Assembly: GCF_027498035.1 (NCBI RefSeq)
Contig: NZ_CP114978.1
Location: forward strand, 3,782,001 to 3,846,000
Direction of reading: 5' to 3'
Source: Pseudoxanthomonas sp.
GTDB taxonomy: Bacteria; Pseudomonadota; Gammaproteobacteria; Xanthomonadales; Xanthomonadaceae
Length of the DNA: 64,000 bases
The notes under the pieces are model-generated. The model searched no databases. It was not told the DNA's origin and saw nothing but the letters and a program-made list of their open reading frames with translations. The position numbers and the translations under genes are program-made. This document shows positions 27,776 through 35,874 of this stretch, piece after piece. How positions within the stretch are numbered: position 1 is the stretch's first letter; the number at the start of each line of letters is the position of its first letter.

Positions 27776-28495
27776 ATGGGCCATAAAGTACATCCGATCG
27801 GCATCCGCCTTGGTATCTCCAAGGATTGGAATTCCAAGTGGTTCGCCAACAAGGGCGACTACGCCAGCTATCTGGCAGCTGACCTCAAGGTCCGCGAGAT
27901 GCTGCGCAAGAAGCTTGCCCAGGCCGGTATCAGCAAGATCCTGATCGAGCGTCCGGCCAAGACGGCACGCGTGACGATCCACACCGCCCGTCCGGGCGTG
28001 GTGATCGGCAAGCGTGGCGAGGACATCGAGAAGCTGCGTAAGGAAGTGAGCGAGATGATGGGCGTCCCGGCGCACATCAACGTCACCGAAGTGCGCAAGC
28101 CGGAGCTGGACGCGCAGCTGGTGGCCGAATCCATCGCCCAGCAGCTTGAGCGTCGCATCATGTTCCGCCGCGCCATGAAGCGCGCGGTCGGCAACGCGAT
28201 CCGCCTGGGTGCCCTGGGCATCAAGGTGAACGTCGCTGGCCGACTGAACGGTGCCGAGATCGCCCGTTCCGAGTGGTACCGCGAAGGTCGTGTGCCGCTG
28301 CACACCCTGCGCGCCGACATCGACTACGGCTTTGCCGAAGCGAAGACCACCTACGGAATCATCGGCATCAAGGTGTGGGTCTACAAGGGCGAAGTCTTCG
28401 ACTTCAGCCAGGTGGGTCAGGAAAAGCAGGACGATTCGCGCCCCGAGCGCAGTGAACGTCCGTCGCGTCCGTCCCGCGATCGTGACGCGAGGTAA
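27776..28495 (+). CDS. rpsC: 30S ribosomal protein S3
   Basis: S3 (239 residues), at the mRNA entry channel. It starts MGHKVHPIGIRLGISKDWNS. The KH motif is PGVVIGKRGEDIEKLRKEV, and the C-terminal domain contains GRLNGAEIARSEWYREGRVP. It ends with a charged tail rich in Arg, Ser and Asp, a little longer than in Escherichia coli. Confidence 0.99.
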   Translation: MGHKVHPIGIRLGISKDWNSKWFANKGDYASYLAADLKVREMLRKKLAQAGISKILIERPAKTARVTIHTARPGVVIGKRGEDIEKLRKEVSEMMGVPAHINVTEVRKPELDAQLVAESIAQQLERRIMFRRAMKRAVGNAIRLGALGIKVNVAGRLNGAEIARSEWYREGRVPLHTLRADIDYGFAEAKTTYGIIGIKVWVYKGEVFDFSQVGQEKQDDSRPERSERPSRPSRDRDAR

Positions 28496-28501
28496 CCGGC
28501 A

Positions 28502-28915
28502 ATGTTGCAACCCAAGCGAACCAAATACCGCAAGATGCACAAGGGCCGTAACTCGGGCCTGAGCTGGAGCGGAAACCTCGTCTCGTTCGGCGAGTACGGC
28601 CTGAAGGCCACGGCGCACGGTCAGCTGACCGCGCGCCAGATCGAGGCAGCACGTCGTTCCATCAGCCGCTACGTCAAGCGCGGCGGCAAGATGTGGATCC
28701 GCGTGTTCCCCGACAAGCCCATCACCAAGAAGCCGATCGAAGTCCGCATGGGCTCCGGTAAGGGCAACGTGGAGTACTGGGTCGCCCAGATCCAGCCGGG
28801 CCGCATGATCTATGAAATCGAAGGCGTGGATGAGGCAACGGCACGCGAGGCGTTCCGCCTGGCCGCCGCCAAGCTTTCGGTCACCACCACCTTTGTTGCC
28901 CGGACGGTGCGCTAA
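28502..28915 (+). CDS. rplP: 50S ribosomal protein L16
   Basis: L16 (137 residues) helps position A-site tRNA. It starts MLQPKRTKYRKMHKGRNSGL. The loop KKPIEVRMGSGKGNVEYWVA contains the arginine that is hydroxylated by a RoxA-type oxygenase in enteric bacteria. Its stop TAA overlaps the rpmC ATG (TAATG). Confidence 0.99.
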   Translation: MLQPKRTKYRKMHKGRNSGLSWSGNLVSFGEYGLKATAHGQLTARQIEAARRSISRYVKRGGKMWIRVFPDKPITKKPIEVRMGSGKGNVEYWVAQIQPGRMIYEIEGVDEATAREAFRLAAAKLSVTTTFVARTVR

Positions 28916-29100
28916 TGGCTATCAAAGAACTCCGCGAGAAGTCTGCTGACGAGCTGAACGCCCACCTGGGCGAGCTGCGCAAGGAGCAGTTCTCCCTGCG
29001 TATGCAGAAGGCCACCGGTCAGCTGCCGAAGACCCACGAAACCCGTCGGGTCCGCCGCGAGATCGCTCGCGTCAAGACCCTGCTCGGCAGCAAGAAGTAA
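28915..29100 (+). CDS. rpmC: 50S ribosomal protein L29
   Basis: L29 (61 residues), a small helical protein at the tunnel exit. It reads MAIKELREKSADELNAHLGE, then RKEQFSLRMQKATGQLPKTH and RRVRREIARVKTLL. Its start overlaps the rplP stop by one base, so it is translationally coupled. Confidence 0.98.
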   Translation: MAIKELREKSADELNAHLGELRKEQFSLRMQKATGQLPKTHETRRVRREIARVKTLLGSKK

Positions 29101-29111
29101 GGACAGCCGAC

Positions 29112-29378
29112 ATGAGTGATAACGAACAGAAAACGCAGCGCACGGTCGAAGGCCGTGTCGTGAGCAACAAGATGGACAAGACGGTCACCATCCTGGTGGA
29201 ACGTCAGGTCAAGCACGCCCTGTACGGCAAGTACATCAAGCGCTCGACCAAGCTGCACGCCCATGATGCCGACAACGCCTGCAATGAAGGCGACCTGGTG
29301 CGCATCGTGGAAATCGCGCCGCTGTCCAAGACCAAGAACTGGCGCGTGGTCGAGATCGTCGCCCGCGCGGCCGAATAA
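29112..29378 (+). CDS. rpsQ: 30S ribosomal protein S17
   Basis: S17 (88 residues), an OB-fold primary binder of 16S rRNA. It has RTVEGRVVSNKMDKTVTILV and the motif YGKYIKRSTKLHAHDADNAC, and ends KTKNWRVVEIVARAAE. rplN follows 14 bases later after AGAGGAG. Confidence 0.99.
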   Translation: MSDNEQKTQRTVEGRVVSNKMDKTVTILVERQVKHALYGKYIKRSTKLHAHDADNACNEGDLVRIVEIAPLSKTKNWRVVEIVARAAE

Positions 29379-29392
29379 GAGGAGTCTGAATC

Positions 29393-29763
29393 ATGATCCA
29401 GATGCAGAGCTATCTCGACGCGGCCGACAACTCCGGCGCCAAGGAACTGATGTGCATCAAGGTGCTCGGCGGCTCCAAGCGTCGTTACGCCGGCATCGGT
29501 GACATCATCAAGGTCACCGTGAAAGATGCAATTCCGCGCGGCAAGGTCAAGAAGGGCGAAGTCTACGACGCCGTCGTGGTGCGTACCCGCAAGGGTGTGC
29601 GTCGCGCCGACGGTTCGCTGATCCGCTTCGACGGCAACGCTGCCGTGCTGCTCAACAACAAGCAGGAGCCGATCTGGGCACCCGTATCTTCGGACCGGTG
29701 ACCCGTGAACTGCGCTCCGAGAAGTTCATGAAGATCGTCTCGCTCGCACCCGAAGTGCTGTGA
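29393..29763 (+). CDS. rplN: 50S ribosomal protein L14, with a +2 break near the end
   Basis: L14 (122 residues after correction). It starts MIQMQSYLDAADNSGAKELM. Within CAG-GAG-CCG-ATC-TG-GGC two extra bases (TG, 29675-29676) shift the frame after residue 94. Removing them restores NKQEPIGTRIFGPVTRELRS and an end at EVL with TGA at 29761-29763. Read literally, the protein ends early, at 29701, with an unrelated 8-residue tail. As it is an essential gene inside a normal operon, a sequence error is most likely. Confidence 0.93.
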
Positions 29764-29778
29764 GCGGAGGAAATCAAG

Positions 29779-30096
29779 ATGGCTAACCGTATCAAGAAAG
29801 GCGACCAGGTGGTCGTTCTCACCGGCAAGGACAAGGGCAAGCAGGGCGACGTGCTGCGTGTGGAAGGCGACCGCGTGGTCGTGTCCAACGTGAACATCGT
29901 CAAGCGCCACACCAAGCCGAACCCCCAGGCTGGTGTTGCTGGTGGCGTCGTCGAGCGCGAAGCCTCGATCCATATCTCCAATGTTGCTCCGTTCAACGCC
30001 GCCAGCGGCAAGGGCGAACGCATTGGCTTCAAGGTGCTGGAGGATGGACGCAAACTGCGTGTGTTCCGCTCCAGCGGTGAGGCGCTAGACGCCTGA
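29779..30096 (+). CDS. rplX: 50S ribosomal protein L24
   Basis: L24 (105 residues), an assembly initiator with a KOW motif: KKGDQVVVLTGKDKGKQGDV. The segment NIVKRHTKPNPQAGVAGGVV is conserved. It ends 11 bases before rplE. Confidence 0.99.
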   Translation: MANRIKKGDQVVVLTGKDKGKQGDVLRVEGDRVVVSNVNIVKRHTKPNPQAGVAGGVVEREASIHISNVAPFNAASGKGERIGFKVLEDGRKLRVFRSSGEALDA

Positions 30097-30107
30097 GGAA
30101 TGAGGTA

Positions 30108-30650
30108 ATGACCACTCGTCTCGAAAAAATCTACAAGGAAGAGGTTGTTCCGAACTTGACCAAAAAGTTCGGCTACGCCAATCCGATGGAAGTCCCGAAG
30201 ATCACCAAGATCACCATCAACATGGGTGTGGGTGAAGCGGCGACCAACAAGAAGATCCTGGAAAACGCCGTCGCTGATCTGGCCAAGATCACCGGCCAGA
30301 AGCCGATCACGACCAAGTCGCGCGTCTCGGTGGCTTCGTTCAAGATCCGTGACGGCTGGCCGATCGGCTGCAAGGTCACCTTGCGCCGCGCCCAGATGTA
30401 CGAATTCCTGGACCGCCTGGTCAGCATCGCGCTGCCGCGCGTGCGCGACTTCCGTGGTGTCTCGGGCCGCTCGTTCGACGGCCGTGGCAACTACAACATG
30501 GGCGTGAAGGAACAGATCATCTTCCCGGAAATCGACTTCGACCAGGTCGACGCCGTCCGCGGCATGGATATCGCCATCACGACGACCGCCAAGACCGATG
30601 CCGAAGCGAAGGCATTGCTCGAAGCGTTCAAGTTCCCGTTCCGCAACTAA
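30108..30650 (+). CDS. rplE: 50S ribosomal protein L5
   Basis: L5 (180 residues) binds 5S rRNA and contacts P-site tRNA. It starts MTTRLEKIYKEEVVPNLTKK. Signatures are KITINMGVGEAATNKKILEN, the L5 loop GWPIGCKVTLRRAQMYEFLD and IFPEIDFDQVDAVRGMDIAI. Confidence 0.99.
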   Translation: MTTRLEKIYKEEVVPNLTKKFGYANPMEVPKITKITINMGVGEAATNKKILENAVADLAKITGQKPITTKSRVSVASFKIRDGWPIGCKVTLRRAQMYEFLDRLVSIALPRVRDFRGVSGRSFDGRGNYNMGVKEQIIFPEIDFDQVDAVRGMDIAITTTAKTDAEAKALLEAFKFPFRN

Positions 30651-30665
30651 GTCGAGGAGACACTC

Positions 30666-30971
30666 ATGGCAAAGACCTCCATGGTCAACCGCGACATCAA
30701 GCGGGCGAAGCTGGCCAAGAAGTTCGCGGTCAAGCGCGAAGCACTGAAGAAGATCATCTCCAGCCAGGACGCGTCCTACGAAGAGAAGATCGAAGCCTCG
30801 ACCAAGCTGCAGAAGCTGCCGCGCGACTCGTCGCCGAGCCGTTTCCGCACCCGTTGCGAACTGTCTGGCCGTCCGCGTGCCGTGTACAGCAAGTTCGGTC
30901 TGGCCCGTAACAAGCTGCGTGAAGCCACCATGCGCGGCGACGTGCCTGGCCTGCGTAAGGCGAGCTGGTAA
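30666..30971 (+). CDS. rpsN: 30S ribosomal protein S14, zinc-independent form
   Basis: S14 (101 residues). It is the long form without the CxxC-CxxC zinc knuckle: MAKTSMVNRDIKRAKLAKKF, then LPRDSSPSRFRTRCELSGRP, ending KLREATMRGDVPGLRKASW. An unusually long gap of 186 bases follows before rpsH. Confidence 0.98.
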   Translation: MAKTSMVNRDIKRAKLAKKFAVKREALKKIISSQDASYEEKIEASTKLQKLPRDSSPSRFRTRCELSGRPRAVYSKFGLARNKLREATMRGDVPGLRKASW

Positions 30972-31157
30972 CATTGCAGCGTAATATGGTGTAGAATCCG
31001 CGGCCCGGATTTGACGCCTCACGCAAGCCTGGTTGCCAGCGGCACCCAGGCTTGCGCGTTGTAGAGAACATCGGAAAGGGCGGGGCCCAAGCGGCCTGCC
31101 ACCACAACCCAAGATCTTCGCGAAAGCGGATATCGGTGCACTCATAGGAAATCGCAC
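30972..31157 (+). promoter_or_regulatory. Structured gap between rpsN and rpsH
   Basis: This 186-base gap interrupts an otherwise tight operon. CGCAAGCCTGG (31022-31032) pairs perfectly with CCAGGCTTGCG (31046-31056) around a 13-base loop. Upstream lies TAGAAT (30991-30996), a -10-like hexamer with no clear -35. It may combine attenuation with an internal promoter. Confidence 0.45.
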
Positions 31158-31556
31158 ATGAGCATGACTGATCCCATCGCCGACATGCTGGTCCGCATCA
31201 AGAATGCGGCCGCCGTTGGCAAGCAGACGGTGAAAATGCCGTCCTCCACCATCAAGGTCGCCATCGCTGGCGTGTTGAAGGCCGAGGGCTACATCGCCGA
31301 CTCGCGCGTCACCAAGACCGAGAACAACAAGGCCGAGCTGGAAGTGGTCCTCAAGTACTTCGAGGGCAAGCCGGTCATCGATACGCTCAAGCGCGTGTCG
31401 CGTTCGGGCCTGCGCCACTACCGTGGCAAGGACGAGCTGCCGAAGGTCCTCAACGGCCTGGGCATCGCCATCATCTCCACCTCCAAGGGCATCATGACCG
31501 ATTCGCAGGCGCGCCAGCAGGGCGTCGGCGGTGAAGTCCTGTGCTTCGTGGCCTAA
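31158..31556 (+). CDS. rpsH: 30S ribosomal protein S8
   Basis: S8 (132 residues), a primary 16S binder and the spc-operon repressor in enteric bacteria. It starts MSMTDPIADMLVRIKNAAAV; the ATG two codons later is an alternative. It ends with the canonical STSKGIMTDSQARQQGVGGE plus VLCFVA. Confidence 0.99.
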   Translation: MSMTDPIADMLVRIKNAAAVGKQTVKMPSSTIKVAIAGVLKAEGYIADSRVTKTENNKAELEVVLKYFEGKPVIDTLKRVSRSGLRHYRGKDELPKVLNGLGIAIISTSKGIMTDSQARQQGVGGEVLCFVA

Positions 31557-31574
31557 GCGAAGGAGCTTGCGACC

Positions 31575-32102
31575 ATGTCCCGCGTAGCCAAGAAGCCGAT
31601 CACCCTGGCCAAGGGTGTTGAGTACAAGAACGAGAACGACACGCTGACCGTCAAGGGCCCCAAGGGCACCCTGTCGCTGGCCAAGCCGGCTGGTGTGAAC
31701 ATCGCACTGGAAGACGGCGTGTTGAACCTGACCCCGGCCACCCCGGGCGACGACGCCATCACCGGCACCATCCGCGCAATCCTATCCAACATGGTGCAGG
31801 GCGTGTCGGAAGGTTTCCAGCGCAAGCTGGACCTGGTCGGCGTGGGTTACCGTGCCACCATGCAGGGCCCGGACCTCAGCCTGGCGCTGGGTTTCTCGCA
31901 CCCGGTCCTGTTCAAGGCGCCGGAAGGCATCACCCTGGTGACCCCGACCCAGACCGAAATCCTGGTGCAGGGCGCAGACAAGCAGCGCGTCGGTGAAGTT
32001 GCGGCCAAGATCCGCGGTTTCCGTCCGCCGGAGCCCTATAAGGGCAAGGGCGTGAAGTACTCCGACGAAACCATCATTCGCAAGGAAGCCAAGAAGGCCT
32101 AA
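31575..32102 (+). CDS. rplF: 50S ribosomal protein L6
   Basis: L6 (175 residues), near the factor-binding site. It starts MSRVAKKPITLAKGVEYKNE. Signatures are LDLVGVGYRATMQGPDLSLA and the C-terminal RPPEPYKGKGVKYSDETIIR. Confidence 0.99.
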   Translation: MSRVAKKPITLAKGVEYKNENDTLTVKGPKGTLSLAKPAGVNIALEDGVLNLTPATPGDDAITGTIRAILSNMVQGVSEGFQRKLDLVGVGYRATMQGPDLSLALGFSHPVLFKAPEGITLVTPTQTEILVQGADKQRVGEVAAKIRGFRPPEPYKGKGVKYSDETIIRKEAKKA

Positions 32103-32131
32103 GGCACTTCTCCTTCCCGAGGATCAAGATC

Positions 32132-32488
32132 ATGAGCATCAAGAATACCGCCCGTCTGCGCCGCGCCAAGTCCACCCGTTCGCACATCCGCGTGCTGGGC
32201 GTGCATCGCCTGACCGTCCTGCGTACTGGTCAGCACCTGTACGCGCAGGTCTTCACCGCCGATGGCTCCAAGGTGATCGCTTCGGCGAACACCCTGCAGG
32301 CCGACGTCAAGGAAGGCCTGAAGAATGGCAAGAACAGCGATGCCGCCGCCAAGGTCGGCAAGCTGATCGCCGAGCGCGCCAAGGCAGCTGGTGTCGAGAA
32401 GGTCGCTTTCGACCGCTCGGGCTACCGTTACCACGGCCGCGTCAAGGCGCTGGCCGATGCAGCTCGCGAAGGCGGCCTGCAGTTCTAA
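32132..32488 (+). CDS. rplR: 50S ribosomal protein L18
   Basis: L18 (118 residues) binds 5S rRNA. It starts MSIKNTARLRRAKSTRSHIR. The C-terminal motif VAFDRSGYRYHGRVKALADA followed by AREGGLQF is typical. Confidence 0.99.
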   Translation: MSIKNTARLRRAKSTRSHIRVLGVHRLTVLRTGQHLYAQVFTADGSKVIASANTLQADVKEGLKNGKNSDAAAKVGKLIAERAKAAGVEKVAFDRSGYRYHGRVKALADAAREGGLQF

Positions 32489-32641
32489 GCTTGAACGGCG
32501 TGGGGCCAGTCCCCACGCTACTCCTGCCGGTGCGGGCTGCACCGGGCGTTCCGTCTCTTCTGCATTCGGCCACGCGTCACAGCTCCAGACCACAGCTATA
32601 AGCGGCCAAGCCGTACAGACCCTTTCAACAGGAATATAGAC
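32489..32641 (+). promoter_or_regulatory. Two hairpins between rplR and rpsE
   Basis: A 153-base gap inside the spc operon holds GCGTGGGG (32498-32505) pairing with CCCCACGC (32511-32518), then CCGGTGC (32527-32533) pairing with GCACCGG (32539-32545). Neither has a T-tract. These may be processing or attenuation elements. Confidence 0.45.
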
Positions 32642-33178
32642 ATGGCAGAAGAACAACGCTCGCGCGGGCGCGATCGCAACCGCGAAGAGAAAGTCGATGA
32701 CGGCATGATCGAGAAGCTGATCGCGGTCAATCGCGTCAGCAAGACGGTCAAGGGCGGTCGCCAGTTCACCTTCACCGCACTGACGGTGGTGGGCGACGGC
32801 AATGGCAAGATCGGTTTTGGTTACGGCAAGGCGCGCGAAGTGCCGGTCGCGATCCAGAAGTCGATGGAATATGCGCGCAAGGGCATGCTCAGCGTGACCC
32901 TCAACAACGGCACCCTGTGGCACCCGGTCAAGGCCGGCCACGGCGCAGCCCGCGTGTTCATGCAGCCGGCATCGGAAGGTACTGGCGTCATCGCCGGTGG
33001 CGCCATGCGTGCCGTGCTGGAAGCGGTTGGCGTGAAGAACGTGCTGGCCAAGGCGGTCGGTTCGCGTAACCCCATCAACCTGGTTCGCGCGACCCTGCGT
33101 GGCCTGGAAGACATGCAGTCGCCGGCCCGCATTGCGGCCAAGCGCGGCAAGTCGGTGGAGGAGTTGACCCATGGCTAA
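32642..33178 (+). CDS. rpsE: 30S ribosomal protein S5
   Basis: S5 (178 residues), an accuracy-related protein near the decoding site. The S5 domain is VNRVSKTVKGGRQFTFTALT and GFGYGKAREVPVAIQKSMEY, followed by the C-terminal AVGVKNVLAKAVGSRNPINL. It overlaps rpmD by 8 bases. Confidence 0.99.
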   Translation: MAEEQRSRGRDRNREEKVDDGMIEKLIAVNRVSKTVKGGRQFTFTALTVVGDGNGKIGFGYGKAREVPVAIQKSMEYARKGMLSVTLNNGTLWHPVKAGHGAARVFMQPASEGTGVIAGGAMRAVLEAVGVKNVLAKAVGSRNPINLVRATLRGLEDMQSPARIAAKRGKSVEELTHG

Positions 33179-33362
33179 TGAATCCACCAAGACTGTGAAG
33201 GTCCGCCTCGTGCGTGGCCTGCGTGGTTCCCAGGCCCGTCACCGTTTGTCGGTGAAGGCACTGGGCCTGAACAAGCTCAACGATGTGCGTGAACTGAAGG
33301 ACAGCCCGCAGGTGCGCGGTCTGATCGCCAAGGTTCACTACCTCGTCCGCGTCGAGGAGTAA
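33171..33362 (+). CDS. rpmD: 50S ribosomal protein L30
   Basis: L30 (63 residues). It reads VKVRLVRGLRGSQARHRLSV then KALGLNKLNDVRELKDSPQV and ends KVHYLVRVEE. Its ATG lies inside the last codons of rpsE, so translation is coupled. Confidence 0.97.
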   Translation: MANESTKTVKVRLVRGLRGSQARHRLSVKALGLNKLNDVRELKDSPQVRGLIAKVHYLVRVEE

Positions 33363-33367
33363 TCAAC

Positions 33368-33805
33368 ATGCGTCTCAACACTCTCGCGCCCGTCGATGGC
33401 GCCCGTACCGATCGCAAGCGCGTCGGTCGCGGTATCGGTTCGGGCCTGGGCAAGACTGCCGGCCGCGGCCACAAGGGTTCCTTCGCCCGTTCGGGTAAGG
33501 GCAAGATCAAGGCGAAGTTCGAAGGCGGCCAGATGCCGCTGGTCAAGCGTCTGCCGAAGGTCGGTTTCCGTTCCAAGCTGAAGAAGAACGTCGCTGAAGT
33601 GCTGTCCTATGAATTGGACAAGCTGCAGGCTGGCGAGATCGACTTCGCCGCGCTCCGCGCCGCCAAGCTGGTGCCCAGCACCGCCAAGCGCGCCAAGATC
33701 GTGTTGAAGGGTGGCCTGACCAAGGCTTTCACGCTCAAGGGCGTGGCGGCAACGGCCGGTGCCAAGGCGGCGATCGAAGCTGCCGGCGGCAGCATCCAGG
33801 AGTAA
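33368..33805 (+). CDS. rplO: 50S ribosomal protein L15
   Basis: L15 (145 residues), a late assembly protein. It starts MRLNTLAPVDGARTDRKRVG, followed by the glycine- and arginine-rich arm GRGIGSGLGKTAGRGHKGSF and GGQMPLVKRLPKVGFRSKLK. secY begins 7 bases after it. Confidence 0.99.
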   Translation: MRLNTLAPVDGARTDRKRVGRGIGSGLGKTAGRGHKGSFARSGKGKIKAKFEGGQMPLVKRLPKVGFRSKLKKNVAEVLSYELDKLQAGEIDFAALRAAKLVPSTAKRAKIVLKGGLTKAFTLKGVAATAGAKAAIEAAGGSIQE

Positions 33806-33812
33806 GCGAAGC

Positions 33813-35156
33813 ATGGCGCAACAAGGCATCGCAGGTGGTCTGGGCAAATTCACCGAGCTACGGCAGCGTCTGCTGTTCGTGCTGGGGGCCCTGATCGTTT
33901 ATCGGATCGGCTGTTACGTTCCGGTGCCGGGTGTGAACCCGGATGCCATGATTGCGCTCATGCAGCAGCAGGGCGGCGGCATCGTGGACATGTTCAACAT
34001 GTTCTCGGGCGGCGCCCTGCATCGCTTCAGTATCTTCGCGCTGAATGTGATGCCGTACATCTCGGCATCCATTGTGATCCAGTTGGGCGCGCACATTTTC
34101 CCGGCGCTGAAGGCGCTGCAGAAAGAAGGCGAGTCCGGCCGGCGCAAGATCACCCAGTACTCGCGCATCGGCGCAGTCCTGCTGGCGGTGGTGCAGGGCG
34201 GCAGTATCGCCCTGGCCCTGCAGCATCAGACTGCCCCGGGCGGCGCGCCTGTCGTCTACATGCCGGGCATGGGTTTCGTGGTCACCGCCATCGTGGCGCT
34301 GACCGCGGGCACCATCTTCCTAATGTGGGTGGGTGAGCAGGTCACCGAGCGTGGCGTCGGCAACGGCGTTTCGCTGATCATTTTCTCGGGCATCGTTGCT
34401 GGTCTGCCGGCCGCGGTGATCCACACTTTCAGTGCCGTCAACGATGGCACGATGAGCCCCATCGCGCTGATCGTCGTCGCGCTGGTGGTGTTCGCCTTCA
34501 CCTGGTTCGTGGTGTTCGTCGAGCGTGGACAGCGCCGGATCACGGTCAATTACGCCCGTCGTCAGGGTGGTCGTAATGCCTACATGAATCAGACGTCCTT
34601 CCTGCCGCTCAAGCTCAACATGGCAGGCGTGATCCCGCCGATCTTTGCCTCGTCGATCCTGGCATTCCCGGCGACCCTGGCAATGTGGTCAGGGCAGTCT
34701 CCGGCCGCCGTCACCCTGCAGCGCATCTCGCAGGCGTTGGCTCCGGGCGAGCCGCTGCACATGATCGTGTTTGCCGCGATGATCATCGGCTTCGCTTTCT
34801 TCTACACGGCCCTGGTGTTCAACTCACAGGAAACGGCCGAGAACCTGAAGAAGTCTGGCGCACTGATCCCGGGCATCCGTCCGGGCAAGGCGACCGCTGA
34901 CTACGTGGACGCTGTGCTGACCCGCTTGACCGCCGCCGGCGCGCTGTACTTGGTGGCCGTGTGTCTGCTGCCAGAAGTGATGCGCACCCAGCTCGGTACG
35001 TCGTTCTACTTCGGTGGCACCTCGCTGCTGATCGTGGTCGTCGTGGTCATGGACTTCATTGCGCAGATCCAGGCGCACTTGATGTCACACCAGTATGAAA
35101 GCCTGTTGAAGAAGGCCAACCTGAAGGGCGGTTCGCGCGGCTTGTCGCGCGGCTGA
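33813..35156 (+). CDS. secY: Preprotein translocase channel SecY
   Basis: SecY (447 residues), the protein-conducting channel of the inner membrane. The start is MAQQGIAGGLGKFTELRQRL at 33813; the frame is open further upstream inside rplO. About ten hydrophobic segments are visible. Signatures are IGCYVPVPGVNPDA (TM1 end), SASIVIQLGAHIFPALKALQ (TM2b) and FYTALVFNSQETAENLKKSG before TM9. It ends with a basic tail, KGGSRGLSRG. Confidence 0.99.
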   Translation: MAQQGIAGGLGKFTELRQRLLFVLGALIVYRIGCYVPVPGVNPDAMIALMQQQGGGIVDMFNMFSGGALHRFSIFALNVMPYISASIVIQLGAHIFPALKALQKEGESGRRKITQYSRIGAVLLAVVQGGSIALALQHQTAPGGAPVVYMPGMGFVVTAIVALTAGTIFLMWVGEQVTERGVGNGVSLIIFSGIVAGLPAAVIHTFSAVNDGTMSPIALIVVALVVFAFTWFVVFVERGQRRITVNYARRQGGRNAYMNQTSFLPLKLNMAGVIPPIFASSILAFPATLAMWSGQSPAAVTLQRISQALAPGEPLHMIVFAAMIIGFAFFYTALVFNSQETAENLKKSGALIPGIRPGKATADYVDAVLTRLTAAGALYLVAVCLLPEVMRTQLGTSFYFGGTSLLIVVVVVMDFIAQIQAHLMSHQYESLLKKANLKGGSRGLSRG

Positions 35157-35505
35157 TCTGACGGTCGAAACATCGGCGGTCCCATCCGCCACCAAGCCCG
35201 GTCATCGACCGGACTTTCAAAATGGGCGGCTCGTGCGGCGGTCTCGCGCGCGGGTGTGAAGCGGTCAGTCCCTGCGCCAGAGTAGCGCGGGGCGGCGGAA
35301 TGTCCTTCGGGGCGTTTCGTCAGGACGCTTCCGGCGCCGGAGCACGGGCACACTCCCCATGCCGGGTCCGTGGAACCGAAAGGTTCCATGGGCTTCCAAG
35401 TAACCCGAGACCTTGCTATCATTTCCAGTTCACTACGCCACTTGGCGTCAATCCGTGTTCCGGATGGCGTCATTCCGGCCATCAAACAGTTTGGAGAACC
35501 GCGTC
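35157..35505 (+). promoter_or_regulatory. secY-rpsM gap with terminator-like hairpins and probable alpha-operon promoter
   Basis: This 349-base gap has no credible gene; rpmJ, which sits here in many bacteria, is not encoded. CCGGTC (35198-35203) pairs with GACCGG (35207-35212). TGGAACC (35371-35377) pairs with GGTTCCA (35382-35388) around GAAA. A candidate promoter is TTCCAA (35394-35399), 17 bp, TATCAT (35417-35422). Twelve bases on is the palindrome ACGCCA-CT-TGGCGT (35435-35448). In enteric bacteria S4 controls this leader. Confidence 0.5.
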
Positions 35506-35862
35506 ATGGCGCGTATTGCAGGTGTCAACCTGCCTGCCCAGAAGCATGTCTGGGTGGGGCTGCAGAGCATCTACGGCATTGGCCGTACCCGGTCCAAGAA
35601 GGTCTGCGAAGCTGCAGGCGTGACGGTGACCACCAAAATCCGTGACCTGTCCGAGCCTGAAGTCGAGCGCCTGCGCGCCGAAATCGGCAAGTACATCGTC
35701 GAAGGCGACCTGCGTCGCGAAGTCGGTATGGCGATCAAGCGCCTGATGGACCTGGGCTGCTACCGCGGTCTGCGCCATCGCCGCGGTCTGCCGCTGCGCG
35801 GCCAGCGCACCCGTACCAATGCCCGCACCCGCAAGGGTCCGCGCAAAGCCATCAAGAAGTAA
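35506..35862 (+). CDS. rpsM: 30S ribosomal protein S13
   Basis: S13 (118 residues), in the 30S head. The start MARIAGVNLPAQKHVWVGLQ at 35506 follows TTGGAGAACC; the frame is open further upstream but that part does not match the family. The C-terminal motif GLRHRRGLPLRGQRTRTNAR followed by TRKGPRKAIKK is typical. Confidence 0.99.
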   Translation: MARIAGVNLPAQKHVWVGLQSIYGIGRTRSKKVCEAAGVTVTTKIRDLSEPEVERLRAEIGKYIVEGDLRREVGMAIKRLMDLGCYRGLRHRRGLPLRGQRTRTNARTRKGPRKAIKK

Positions 35863-35874
35863 GGGGCGCACATC

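Noticed and set aside
35157..35505. Search for rpmJ between secY and rpsM
   Set aside because: No frame encodes the short Cys/Lys/Arg-rich L36 sequence in either strand of the gap.
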